Of a stretch of DNA of 64,000 nt, positions 59,501 to 64,000 are shown piece by piece; positions within the stretch are counted from its first letter, which is position 1; every line of letters starts with the position of its first letter. Below the pieces are notes generated by a model. It had not been told where the DNA came from and did no database searches. It saw only the letters and a program-made list of their open reading frames with translations. The translations under genes and the position numbers were made by a program. Origin of the DNA: a virus; IMG/VR virus record IMGVR_UViG_3300018080_000128, positions 39,828 to 103,827 of that record. One strand, written 5' to 3'.

Positions 59501-60078
59501 CACGGTGTCAAGACAGGGTGATCAGGAGTTAGTCCAATCTTCTTCCCGCTCCCAAGCACGAGATCCCCCGCCTTCTTTCTTCCGCTTTCGAATACTTTGC
59601 ACCCTCCACTCACTGTCTTCCGCTCATCCTTGTTGAACGTGGCGCACGCTTTGTACTTGCCAAAAGATGCAGCATCTTCTACAGTTAGCCTTCTCCCCAT
59701 GACCGGATCATAAAGCTCGTTCACCCCTCGTTGGCATTTGCCAACTCCAATTCCGCCTGTGAGCACAACTTCTCTGAATGGATAATCAAACAGATCTATG
59801 AGATCTTTCTTAAGCTCTGGGTAGAGAGTCGAGCAAGACTCGCCCAGGTAATGTGGATCCTCTATGAATTGCTCCATAGAGACAGGCTCTCGGTGGTACA
59901 AGTGCCCGCGCATCGTCTTGTGGTGCTCTATCTGAATCTCCGGATCTTCGTCTATCAGGCCCATCACCAGCTCTAGCTCTGCGTCTGTCAGGGCGTCAAC
60001 CATGTCACCGGCATGGGCCGCCAGCTCCTCCTTGGTTATTACAGACTTCTTTCTCCCCTTGCGTGTCGTAACTATCAA
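53539..60078 (-). CDS. terL: Large terminase (gp17-like) with three inteins
   Basis: 2179-residue precursor; host protein about 684 residues. TTG start at 60078 with GGGGA upstream. N-terminus [20 protein letters not shown], then [20 protein letters not shown] and [13 protein letters not shown] (Walker A) with the first intein between K114 and Thr. After it [20 protein letters not shown]; Walker B VFCVGLDE is followed by intein 2 (residues 632-1574), then [12 protein letters not shown]. Nuclease part: [32 protein letters not shown], and [10 protein letters not shown] directly after intein 3 (1963-2103). The ATPase pumps DNA through the portal and the nuclease cuts concatemers; each intein must splice out for activity. 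Confidence 0.93.
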   Translation of the reverse strand: MIVTTRKGRKKSVITKEELAAHAGDMVDALTDAELELVMGLIDEDPEIQIEHHKTMRGHLYHREPVSMEQFIEDPHYLGESCSTLYPELKKDLIDLFDYPFREVVLTGGIGVGKCQRGVNELYDPVMGRRLTVEDAASFGKYKACATFNKDERKTVSGGCKVFESGRKKAGDLVLGSGKKIGLTPDHPVLTPWGYKPVGELKKGDLVATSREMPLPEMPLAISDNEVKWVGYILADGGVTTSRIVFVKGVDEIISEFWSLSESLGGDVKEEDVDADARRVRVLGLDRLRDKFDLKHKSKDKRVPSEFYGLDNRQLALLLNRIWSCDGWFCRRDKKKGNWEIGISLASEPFVRDIQQLLLRFGIHSRMRPREMGYTHNGERKHSDAWSLQVLGRDEVIRFLNSIGNLVGKEEDCETARRELEFVKGNSNVDITPMNREVMTRVRKEIGPVPKKAYWPRPAQGSQMGHGVFLRFAEAYDLPEWCSWWGGVFWDEVESYECGDELEPVYDIEVPKTRNFSVHGVIVHNTFVLSIAICRVLYELSCLVNPQKTFGLSSGTEMVIPLISKNLPLARAVMKTAVDDKIKESPYFMNEFSPKISKEATLFPHNIRVIIGSYGSERVLGSNVFCVGLDECLILEAGLTTERKGVRRSMTVGDLLEMSPEDAENCKVVGFDHAENKLKAGWWRIKKSTVQELVEIRTALGSVSPSRKHPVLVQRGDWLVYVHAEDVVPGDFVVMEDRDASEGADCKRRAEEKTIGEDEGSRVIGGDEREDEICAKGAVREWVRQSDEGEDSVRGDEEENQRGPKGEEVLRGTSAEDRRGESQKEDLERDAGANERGSKEQGTCKRGAQTEDKRSQYRQEAYGRSSCEHEQGSEGSRPVRGSQKEAVRGGQEAHRRGESLLRKDSLRGGAEEDERGSGGCTAEASLRRDKEKDERVSKGAQVFRGDEGEDEKCCEASCSRSRVAKEDERVVEEGLGRGHHWPEHATPARRGEPFLREEAHGGNEGASERGCKGERTSRAYGGVEGCDFRGEHAGYQGRDEDVQVPCDVSGWWGCALPDRGGEETSRSSLFSGRGCFCCRRRQDAVCGVRFQRPIQDNGCGLHGNSKRRSNHYRRREGAGVAIRREREGSVSCYMGALQGVRVRHDYIIQPCKGPRSVSRSICDTGICGDGETGVCSHVTAFGQSCHWGCGKANGLWASREKSSWRRQKVSVQHCVSGRGDRQLQDKEQPACSRSSLLSERGCFCCRRRQDECYLSQGEWRGAPDGCRLHGYSQRRTYYFCECREQHVCREQGPLSSYECNVGPLQGCRLQFHDGICRCVRGSKCVGGSVCHGCVCRARHGHRGDSTRINGRCQSSCVDGGVSEREHDPLRDREGDEAGGVPMSARGRGVHFLNKEGVRGEVRVRGAGAKGCGGLYCSHAGRERGGCLFHTWDKREERIIKECAHGYVGSLQRDGHEHVASPQGSEESRSVPWSVRDAGVRGWVYARRCQEECAHRQKAKGKETISVEGQETWSSQENDELEFAGIRPERTHVEEIPVGLCLAEVVSVSALPAEQTYSLCTEHQTFIADGFVVHNTNFPPNRKSQQITTAMGQKKTKAHFDIVEKVYRNLVRRIKSRFQVAGGDFPGMIILASSAATLDSFTERKIRESRLDSSVFVRDHTQWTAKPGSNFCGEKFWVLCSASSMRSRIIGDDEVKHFTDEWLEENDSFLIDIPVEYKSDFETDIENALRDLAGISTQAISIYIQRPDAVDACVSEEMEHPFTAYEWTSGQAGAFKWNILCNMFERRLPGGYTETAWSPKINPSKMRWCHIDTSLSGDCTGFCVGHIDKWVEVVRRDGDGVRYTDLAPSYVIDVMLRVNPPAGEQIYMPDLRRFIYELQAHGYQFLGFSSDTYQSAEMHQQVKRRGISTHIISTDTSTDPYDELKMAMYENRITYYHYQPFIEEIKDLEYDRNVGKIDHQQAGCFVGETRIPLLDGSCPMISELDGVDTWVYSCTEGGRIVPGRARGRLTKEVTELVDVVLDSGAVERCTHEHLWMLRDGTYKKACDLDPGIDRLMPIDLNSFPVEHKVRHVTPVRLDKPVAVYDLEVEEYSNFSLSSGVFVHNSKDVSDAVAGVVYGLMKTSTKIPAIVGDSKSAAVENEYDWVSPMIQTDGISAEELRDMKDAGDTDVSEYVPIVFGD
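53770..54192 (-). mobile_element. Terminase intein 3, mini-intein (141 residues)
   Basis: Starts [20 protein letters not shown], has [20 protein letters not shown] as block B region, and ends [20 protein letters not shown] then VHN, with Ser as +1 residue. There is no room for an endonuclease. It splits the terminase just before [10 protein letters not shown], a nuclease active-site motif. The blocks resemble the portal intein, so one may derive from the other with loss or gain of the HNH segment. Confidence 0.87.
55446..57863 (-). CDS. Endonuclease gene nested in the intein in the +1 frame (NUMOD3 repeats plus triplicated nuclease-like domain)
   Basis: 805 residues from ATG 57863, with GGAGG 6 bases upstream inside the intein frame, so it can be translated on its own. 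Residues 1 to about 330 are NUMOD3-type repeats ([34 protein letters not shown]), modules that help homing endonucleases bind DNA. Then come three related domains of about 145 residues, each with ADHLCSQ or AECLCQQ, V-A-D-F, and GPFVT. The first keeps a PD-(D/E)XK-like D...EGK pattern ([19 protein letters not shown]); in the second and third the E-x-K is lost ([20 protein letters not shown]). It stops in TAG at 55446. Confidence 0.8.
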   Translation of the reverse strand: MPAKGQTVSEEQKKKQSEKMKGRELSEETKEKMRSAQKARYENGYVNPMKGKTQSEETKKKISEAQKGRKFSEEHRRKIGEANRRRKISKETRERMSEAQKSKAPASEEHRRKISEANTGRKHTDEARANMSKAQKGRALSEDHKKKLSEAAKKRTGEANHFYGKTHSEEARKKMREGQAGVQRKPHSEETKRKMSESQKGRKFSEETKEKMRNAAKRRAADPEWRKKMSESSKRGWAEGTIGQNMPPRHGEANPFYGKKHTEETKARLSEVAKAREPRVHTEASKDAISEGNMRAIKDGTRTYKFRATSPDGGVVPCRTEAEKRLADHLCSQDGVVSVVGEDKMPFVEYDFNGQSRITVADFMVTASDGRIIIVEGKAQGSLYGERERARFLATWEHCKACGFDMIISFNHARDPDLSLGPFVTQEFVEMVKQGFVPMSLLSDNRATGVAARRTGFGHHGKRVAGGDRKYLFSTVSPDGVIVNCRTRNSLRVADHLCSQSGVVSVVGEDKMSAIYHKVNGEGRQTVADFMVTRSDGHIIFVNVESNTFAESKGLCHRMNAMWDHCRAVGCSFMMVFADASVDPNVWEGPFVTDAFVERVMGTGVIRQGLMADARVPALTVASPSGSTIHCATEKEMRLAECLCQQEGVESISSTKRECVARFEFEGRARRAVADFIVLMRDGREVVVYSIHGTNARSVSSRSALMAMWDHCKEMGMSMLLALKEARNPDLSLGPFVTQEFVDGYMRGDAKRSALIDKRPKGRRPSPLKGRKLGPRKKMTNLSSQESAPKEHMSKKSLSVFASRK
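55512..55525. repeat. 14-bp dispersed inverted repeat, copy 8 (CA-centred, inside intein 2)
   Basis: Exact CGAACTCAAGTTCG near the 3' end of the nested endonuclease gene, read in both overlapping frames. Confidence 0.9.
58504..59736 (-). mobile_element. Terminase intein 1 with LAGLIDADG-type segments (411 residues)
   Basis: Splits the Walker A loop GIGVGK/T. Starts [20 protein letters not shown], block [21 protein letters not shown], and ends [20 protein letters not shown] then VIVHN, +1 residue Thr. The middle has [15 protein letters not shown] and [16 protein letters not shown], two LAGLIDADG-like motifs with the acidic residue in place, so the endonuclease may be active. Copy 9 of the 14-bp repeat lies in its coding sequence. 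Confidence 0.9.
58812..58825. repeat. 14-bp dispersed inverted repeat, copy 9 (CA-centred, inside intein 1)
   Basis: Exact CGAACTCAAGTTCG coding for part of RRELEFVK in intein 1. Confidence 0.9.
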
Positions 60079-60094
60079 CAGTCATCCCCATCTG

Positions 60095-60108
60095 CGAACT
60101 TGAGTTCG
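60095..60108. repeat. 14-bp dispersed inverted repeat, copy 10 (TG-centred)
   Basis: Exact CGAACTTGAGTTCG in the short gap between the small-terminase candidate (stop 60119) and the large terminase start (60078). Confidence 0.9.
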
Positions 60109-60118
60109 CGAGCTAAGC

Positions 60119-61024
60119 TCACCTCTTTATCTTCGGCTTCTCTGGCCCAGGAGGGAGAACTGAAACTGGGGCAGGCTTTTCGACCGGCGCCTCTTTCGCC
60201 ACTGGCTTGTCAGCTGGCTTGATCTTGGCCTTCTTCTTCGCGGGCTTTTTCGCGGTCTTCTTCACTGGCTTGCCCTTGGCTTTCGCGACATCTCCGGCGT
60301 CTTTCGCGACAGGAATCGCGACAGACTCTTCTTTGGCCGTAAACTCAGCGTCAATCACAGCACCGTCAGGATCGGAAACCCCCATCTCAGTAGCAAGTCG
60401 CTCGACTGACTTATCTCCCGACACCTTCCGTATCGCACCAATGGCTGCCAGAACTCTATTTCGAGATACAGGATCGGCGTATGCCTTAGCTGCATTGTCC
60501 CCGTACTTAAGTCGTACTTCCTCCAGTCTCTCCGCAGAGACTGTGATCGTACCGATGTCCCGCGAGCCGACAAGTCCAAGATCCATTTTGATGTCGTGCA
60601 TTCGCGCAACCACATTCGTGAATTCCCTCGTCATCCTGTCGACCCCAGGGTCAACTGCGTTCGCTATCCGCTCCACGCCATGGGCCAAATCAATCCGATA
60701 CTGGAGCACGAGGATCATATCCTCCAGGCGCTCAAGCTCCTGCATTTTGTTGGAGAACTTCTTCTTGGCCTCTACAAATACCCTCGGCATTGCACCCTGG
60801 ACCAAATCCCCGCTATCCTTAAGACTCTCCCTGTACCTGTGAAGGGCCATCACAACAGCCTGCTTAGGCACATCAAGATACTCTTGCATTTTGTCCTGTA
60901 TCAAGTTGGCAATCGCGGTCAGCGGATAGCCTGCGCACACCATGTCATGGACAGTCTCGTAACACCTAAGATTAGCAATCCGCCCAGTTGGCTTACCCTT
61001 TAGACGTTTAGCTGCTTTACCCAT
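60119..61024 (-). CDS. Small terminase subunit candidate
   Basis: 301 residues from ATG 61024; TTG 61036 and GTG 61033 are possible, the ribosome site GGAAG is weak. Basic N-terminus (GKAAKRLKGKPTGRIANLRC), a helical possible HTH (YETVHDMVCAGYPLTAIANL), a coiled-coil-like middle (KKKFSNKMQELERLEDMILV, then LQYRIDLAHGVERIANAVDP), and a long Lys/Ala/Pro tail (KKTAKKPAKKKAKIKPADKP) that may bind DNA. Position directly before the large terminase and the HTH-plus-oligomer layout support a DNA-recognition subunit; no sequence family is certain. Confidence 0.6.
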   Translation of the reverse strand: MGKAAKRLKGKPTGRIANLRCYETVHDMVCAGYPLTAIANLIQDKMQEYLDVPKQAVVMALHRYRESLKDSGDLVQGAMPRVFVEAKKKFSNKMQELERLEDMILVLQYRIDLAHGVERIANAVDPGVDRMTREFTNVVARMHDIKMDLGLVGSRDIGTITVSAERLEEVRLKYGDNAAKAYADPVSRNRVLAAIGAIRKVSGDKSVERLATEMGVSDPDGAVIDAEFTAKEESVAIPVAKDAGDVAKAKGKPVKKTAKKPAKKKAKIKPADKPVAKEAPVEKPAPVSVLPPGPEKPKIKR

Positions 61025-61127
61025 TGAAGACACCAACTTCCAATTTCACAGTTTTCCTCCATCAGCCTACGCTCCGAACAGCATTGAATCATCAACACAT
61101 ATCACGACTTTACGAAGATCTCACCAA

Positions 61128-61421
61128 TTAGTCACTCTTGGATAGTTTGTACTTAGTCAGGACCCATCCGATCCCCTTCAAGAGATACGAATCAGCCGAC
61201 ACCGGCTCGTCGACCCTACCGTCAGCCACATCGTATTCTATCCTTAACTCATCCAGAGATCTTCTGTACTCTTCGCCGTTACTCAGCCGAGCAACAAAGC
61301 TCCCCACACCGGAAGCAACGTCTATCTCGCAGTAGAACTTACCAGCGTCACAGCTAATGCCCGCACCAACGCGTCCCGCTCGCCCGCCTGGGGCGATCTT
61401 CTTAAAAACACTTGGGGTCAT
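61128..61421 (-). CDS. Hypothetical 97-residue protein
   Basis: Start ATG 61421, three codons past the upstream stop; an earlier in-frame start reads inside the neighbour. MTPSVFKKIAPGGRAGRVGA, then FYCEIDVASGVGSFVARLSN and a helical RRSLDELRIEYDVADG; end SYLLKGIGWVLTKYKLSKSD. No family recognised. The 103-base gap 61025-61127 after it shows no clear promoter, terminator or gene. Confidence 0.6.
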   Translation of the reverse strand: MTPSVFKKIAPGGRAGRVGAGISCDAGKFYCEIDVASGVGSFVARLSNGEEYRRSLDELRIEYDVADGRVDEPVSADSYLLKGIGWVLTKYKLSKSD

Positions 61422-61423
61422 AT

Positions 61424-61642
61424 TTATCTCATGTCTCCGAGGACACACCAGTCAAGAGAGCTGGCCACCCTCACTAAATCGCCGATCTCTTGCCCCTCCA
61501 CTTCGGGGCACATGCAATCCCGGCAAATGAATTCCTCCTTGTACCAATCAACCGCCCTGGCTCCACACTCGCACTGTGAACGAAAAATCTTATACCGACT
61601 CGGCCTTTTACTCTTTCGCCTCTCAGCACCTTTTTTCGCCAT
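61424..61642 (-). CDS. Small zinc-ribbon-like protein 1
   Basis: 72 residues. Basic start MAKKGAERRKSKRPSRYKIF, then a four-Cys knuckle in FRSQCECGARAVDWYKEEFI and CRDCMCPEVE. AAGGAGGGG precedes ATG 61642, a strong site. The 147-base gap upstream (61643-61789) has a TTGACA on the minus strand without a good -10 box and a GGTATAAAG near the gene; neither is convincing as a promoter. Confidence 0.65.
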   Translation of the reverse strand: MAKKGAERRKSKRPSRYKIFRSQCECGARAVDWYKEEFICRDCMCPEVEGQEIGDLVRVASSLDWCVLGDMR

Positions 61643-61789
61643 GGGCAGCCCCTCCTTGTAATTAGCTTTATACCGCTGTCACTGTTTTTTTCCTCTCTAC
61701 CTGTATCTCATACAAGTTTGAAACCTACAACAGGTTATTGTCAAACCCACCTGTCGGGACTAACAGATCTGATGCCCTCGACAGAACCT

Positions 61790-61951
61790 TCAATAATCCT
61801 CGTCCCCTTTCATACCGCTATCCATCGCGAACGTAATCTCCCCCGTCCGATGGTCCACCGACCAAGATTTTTTGCAATGAAAAAAACGATCCTTGCAGAG
61901 CCCCTTGTATGCAGGCTTAACTTTTTGGCCGCAAACGATGCACGGTCGCAT
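61790..61951 (-). CDS. Small zinc-ribbon-like protein 2
   Basis: 53 residues from ATG 61951, overlapping the preceding gene by 35 bases. RPCIVCGQKVKPAYKGLCKD then RFFHCKKSWSVDHRTGEITF has CxxC...C...HC, a likely zinc site. Longer starts would run deep into the neighbour. AAGGGTGAG lies upstream but is a little far. Function unknown. Confidence 0.5.
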   Translation of the reverse strand: MRPCIVCGQKVKPAYKGLCKDRFFHCKKSWSVDHRTGEITFAMDSGMKGDEDY

Positions 61952-62180
61952 ACGGGGTCGGCTCACCCTTATCGTTATCTGATCCCGGCTGAATAGCAAT
62001 CTCTCCTTGATCACTGAAACCTCCGCACCTGGCAAGCATCTCCAATGGGTCCAGCTCCTCAAGGCACCTCTCGCATATCACTATGCGCTTCGCTCGGTCG
62101 ATAACGATGACGTCATGACCACATAGATCAGCCTTGCCCCTCTTGGAAAGGAACTTACTCAGACTGAGAATGCCGCTCAT
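61917..62180 (-). CDS. Small Cys-containing protein
   Basis: 87 residues; ATG 62180 overlaps the phosphoesterase stop as ATGA. MSGILSLSKFLSKRGKADLC, then GHDVIVIDRAKRIVICERCL and EELDPLEMLARCGGFS. C-G-H and C-E-R-C could together bind one zinc. No family recognised. Confidence 0.6.
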   Translation of the reverse strand: MSGILSLSKFLSKRGKADLCGHDVIVIDRAKRIVICERCLEELDPLEMLARCGGFSDQGEIAIQPGSDNDKGEPTPYATVHRLRPKS

Positions 62181-63121
62181 CTATCCATGCCCATGCGCAC
62201 GTAGAACTCACTCATGGGCATCGTGAACCCAGCAGCACCCCTGTGTCCGCCGCCTTTACCGTTGCTTATCGAACGCGCAATCTCCCCGCAATGGACATGA
62301 TCCGACGCCCCGTACAAGCTGGCTTCCACCCAGTCTCTCCCCCTCATCCTGTAGCTAACCAGGATCTCATGCCGAGGCTGAACCTTGGACTGAAACATCA
62401 AGCTATTGCCACGATGGTTTACCACCAATGCAGTAAGCTGCTGATCACCCTCTGGAACTGTCATCACCGTAGTGAATGAGCAATTCTCCATGATCTCAGC
62501 GTGGAGAGCGTCTTGCTTTTCGCACAGCATCTTCCCGATTCGGACCCCAACATGCTCCAGCGATGGTATCTCCTCGATTGACCCTTCCATAAGGTCACGC
62601 GCCTCTTTGAGGGACGGATCCAGACCTAGCCCATCAATAAACTGAGCGAAGAACCTAGCGAACCTCTTGCCATTGGATCCATCCAACATATCAACCCACC
62701 GGAACGTATCCCAGTCTCCTACCAGCGTCACACATCCAGGGACCTTCCGCCCTGGCCAGAAATACTCCCAGCACAACTCGCACGCTGCAACCTTCTCATT
62801 GTCCGAGGAGATCCTTACTCCGCGAACTGTGGACAGTTCCATCTTCTTCTCAGTATCAAGCGATGTCTTATGATGGTCTATCCATATGAGCCGATCGCCG
62901 AGCTTGTCAGCAAGCTCGCGCATCTCCTGATCAGGCAACGAAAAGTCAAGCATGTACACTTCGTCAAAGTCGTAATTGATCTTTGGGAGATTCTCTCCGT
63001 ACTGGATCGAGTGCATCTTTATATCGCGCACGCCCAATTCGCTCAGCTTCTTGTGCGCTAAATACCCCGACATAAAACCATCTGCGTCGCGATGTCCAAT
63101 CACCCACGTGGCTCCGAGCAT
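62177..63121 (-). CDS. DHH-family phosphoesterase
   Basis: 314 residues from ATG 63121, chosen for GGAGG 6 bases upstream; earlier in-frame starts lack this. DHH motifs in order: VIGHRDADGFMSGYLAHKKL (motif I), EVYMLDFSLPDQEM (motif II), RLIWIDHHKTSLDTEK (motif III, DHH), LVGDWDTFRW (motif IV), and the DHHA1-type end ISNGKGGGHRGAAGFTMPMS. Family members (RecJ, NrnA, pAp phosphatases) cut phosphodiester bonds in nucleic acids or small nucleotides. The size and DHHA1 end fit NrnA-type nano-RNA or nucleotide cleavage, perhaps recycling host or phage RNA. Followed by small Cys-rich genes. Confidence 0.85.
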   Translation of the reverse strand: MLGATWVIGHRDADGFMSGYLAHKKLSELGVRDIKMHSIQYGENLPKINYDFDEVYMLDFSLPDQEMRELADKLGDRLIWIDHHKTSLDTEKKMELSTVRGVRISSDNEKVAACELCWEYFWPGRKVPGCVTLVGDWDTFRWVDMLDGSNGKRFARFFAQFIDGLGLDPSLKEARDLMEGSIEEIPSLEHVGVRIGKMLCEKQDALHAEIMENCSFTTVMTVPEGDQQLTALVVNHRGNSLMFQSKVQPRHEILVSYRMRGRDWVEASLYGASDHVHCGEIARSISNGKGGGHRGAAGFTMPMSEFYVRMGMDR

Positions 63122-63224
63122 CCTCGCCCTCCTTTTCATCGAACTCACCCTGTCCAATGTTCAACTGGCAATTAAAAAACTGGGCAACCTGTACTACGGT
63201 CAAATCTGTTTTGCAAACAGAACA

Positions 63225-63238
63225 CGAACTTGAGTTCG
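63225..63238. repeat. 14-bp dispersed inverted repeat, copy 11 (TG-centred)
   Basis: Exact CGAACTTGAGTTCG in the 143-base gap between the MazG-like and DHH genes (63122-63264). The gap shows no other clear signal. Confidence 0.9.
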
Positions 63239-63264
63239 CGAAGACCGTGTCGTCCATTTTCTAC

Positions 63265-63873
63265 CTACTCCATGGCCACGAATTCTGCGTCCGTGTCCCT
63301 GTTGTTGGCGCTGTCGTCCGAGAACTCTAACTCGGGATAGCGCTTCGAAAGTTTGGCAATATTCGCCCTCATTACATCCTCAAGAGTCCATCTCTCCTTG
63401 CGAGCCAAAGATCGCACCCCGTCCACAATACGACTAAGCATTGAAATCGCCAGCCCTGGGGCTATCTCTCGACCATAGAAGATCCGAGCCTTGGCTATGG
63501 ACAGAAGCTCCCCTGAACACACGACCATGTCCAGCTCCGCATCCCCGGACCATTTGCGACTGCCACTGTCGACCCCTTGTCCCACCTCAACGCTCGCGCC
63601 CAGAGCCCGACTAGCTAGGCCCGTGAACCATAAAATATCCCCAAGCTCTCCCAATACCTCTCGGCGATGCTCATCGGACATAGGACCTGGCTTGGCATCT
63701 GCTTTTCTATAAGCGTCCAAAAGCTCGCCCATCTCACTGGATATACCGATTGTACCGTGTAAGAAATCCACGAACTGCCTACTGCTCATCAACTCAGCCA
63801 GCCGCCCGGAGCTTGCCCCAGCATCGCTCGCCAGCTTCATCACAACATTGTCAACATAGTATTCAAACTTCAT
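63265..63873 (-). CDS. MazG-like nucleotide pyrophosphohydrolase
   Basis: 202 residues from ATG 63873 (GAGAGG 6 bases upstream). A four-helix pattern of the all-alpha NTP-PPase superfamily: TIGISSEMGELLDAYRKADA gives E-x-x-E and EVLGELGDILWFTGLASRAL gives E-x-x-D, with KLSKRYPELEF after the last helix. Insertions between helices make it longer than minimal MazG. Family members hydrolyse NTPs or dNTPs to monophosphate; in phages they may alter nucleotide or alarmone pools. Upstream (63874-64000) I see no gene or clear promoter before the window edge. Confidence 0.75.
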   Translation of the reverse strand: MKFEYYVDNVVMKLASDAGASSGRLAELMSSRQFVDFLHGTIGISSEMGELLDAYRKADAKPGPMSDEHRREVLGELGDILWFTGLASRALGASVEVGQGVDSGSRKWSGDAELDMVVCSGELLSIAKARIFYGREIAPGLAISMLSRIVDGVRSLARKERWTLEDVMRANIAKLSKRYPELEFSDDSANNRDTDAEFVAME

Positions 63874-64000
63874 CTTCAACCTCTCTTCATTCATGCAACA
63901 TTGCGACAACACTACCACGGGTCAACCACGACGTTAAACCAAAATCTCGCAATGCTATAGGTGATTTAAATGACGGAGAATCCTAGACCTCGGACTGCTC

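Noticed and set aside
61643-61789. TTGACA and TATAAAG boxes as a promoter for the small Cys-rich genes
   Set aside because: No -10 box at 16-18 bases from the TTGACA, and TATAAAG is only a partial match to a T4-type late box.
2234-63238. 14-bp repeat as a simple LexA/SOS operator
   Set aside because: The arms fit GAAC-N4-GTTC, but the centre TTGA is invariant and does not match the R-N-R-Y centre of Gram-positive boxes, and three copies lie inside coding sequence. Kept only as a resemblance.
62964-63257. Minus-strand frame of 97 codons starting before the DHH gene (Cys-containing N-terminus)
   Set aside because: It would overlap the DHH coding start by about 158 bases, far more than other overlaps here, and its ribosome site is distant (GGAG 10 bases away). 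Possible but unsupported.
1-64000. tRNA genes, rRNA genes, IS elements and integrase-type genes
   Set aside because: Looked for cloverleaf-like sequences and transposase or integrase motifs by eye; none seen. A covariance-model scan would be needed to exclude tRNAs fully.

Overview
The window is a block of late (virion and lysis) genes from a large contractile-tailed bacteriophage (myovirus). It encodes a T4-type major capsid protein, prohead protease, portal, large terminase, tail sheath, tail tube and baseplate set (gp6-, gp25-, gp27/gpD-, gp5/gpV- and gp53-like). No host gene, tRNA, rRNA, CRISPR array or IS element was seen. The host cannot be named: sigma70-like promoters and Shine-Dalgarno sites fit a bacterium, and the Amidase_2 endolysin does not separate Gram types. 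Nearly all genes are on the minus strand, tightly packed with ATGA, TGATG or TAATG overlaps, so transcription runs from right to left. Coordinates are physical; gene order below follows transcription.

Right end (about 64.0-60.1 kb): a MazG-like nucleotide pyrophosphohydrolase, a DHH-family phosphoesterase, four small mostly Cys-rich proteins and a small-terminase candidate. Next (60.1-50.7 kb) come the large terminase, interrupted by three inteins at its Walker A, Walker B and nuclease motifs, and the portal, interrupted by a fourth. Terminase intein 2 is exceptional. Its endonuclease gene lies in the +1 reading frame with its own ribosome binding site, while the intein frame stays open right through it for about 2.4 kb. 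Head genes follow (50.7-40.2 kb): core and acidic scaffold proteins, a protease-scaffold fusion, the major capsid protein with a strong terminator behind it, several unknown head or neck proteins and a small Zn-binding protein.

The 40.2-27.7 kb block holds fibre and other structural proteins: Ig-like, repeat-rich and H-type-lectin-like proteins, plus a permuted NlpC/P60-like enzyme. Fibre genes share near-identical DNA modules. The 27.7-18 kb block holds connector candidates, a tail sheath with duplicated insert domains, a free-standing homing-endonuclease-like gene with its own promoter candidate, and two paralogous tail tube proteins, one carrying a fifth intein. The 18-10.7 kb block mixes unknown internal-head-like proteins with lysis genes (holin candidate, amidase), a papain-like peptidase and a secreted Cys-rich protein.

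At 9.7-10.7 kb two plus-strand genes sit in a small divergent island with its own promoter and terminators, and a possible short RNA. Left of it come a ribbon-helix-helix protein, tail assembly chaperones joined by a predicted programmed -1 frameshift, the tape measure protein, and the baseplate set, running off the left edge inside a gp6-like gene.

Two signals cut across this layout. An invariant 14-bp inverted repeat (CGAACTTGAGTTCG or its complement) occurs 11 times, 8 of them between genes. Mobile protein elements (five inteins, a nested endonuclease and a free-standing endonuclease) cluster in conserved virion genes.
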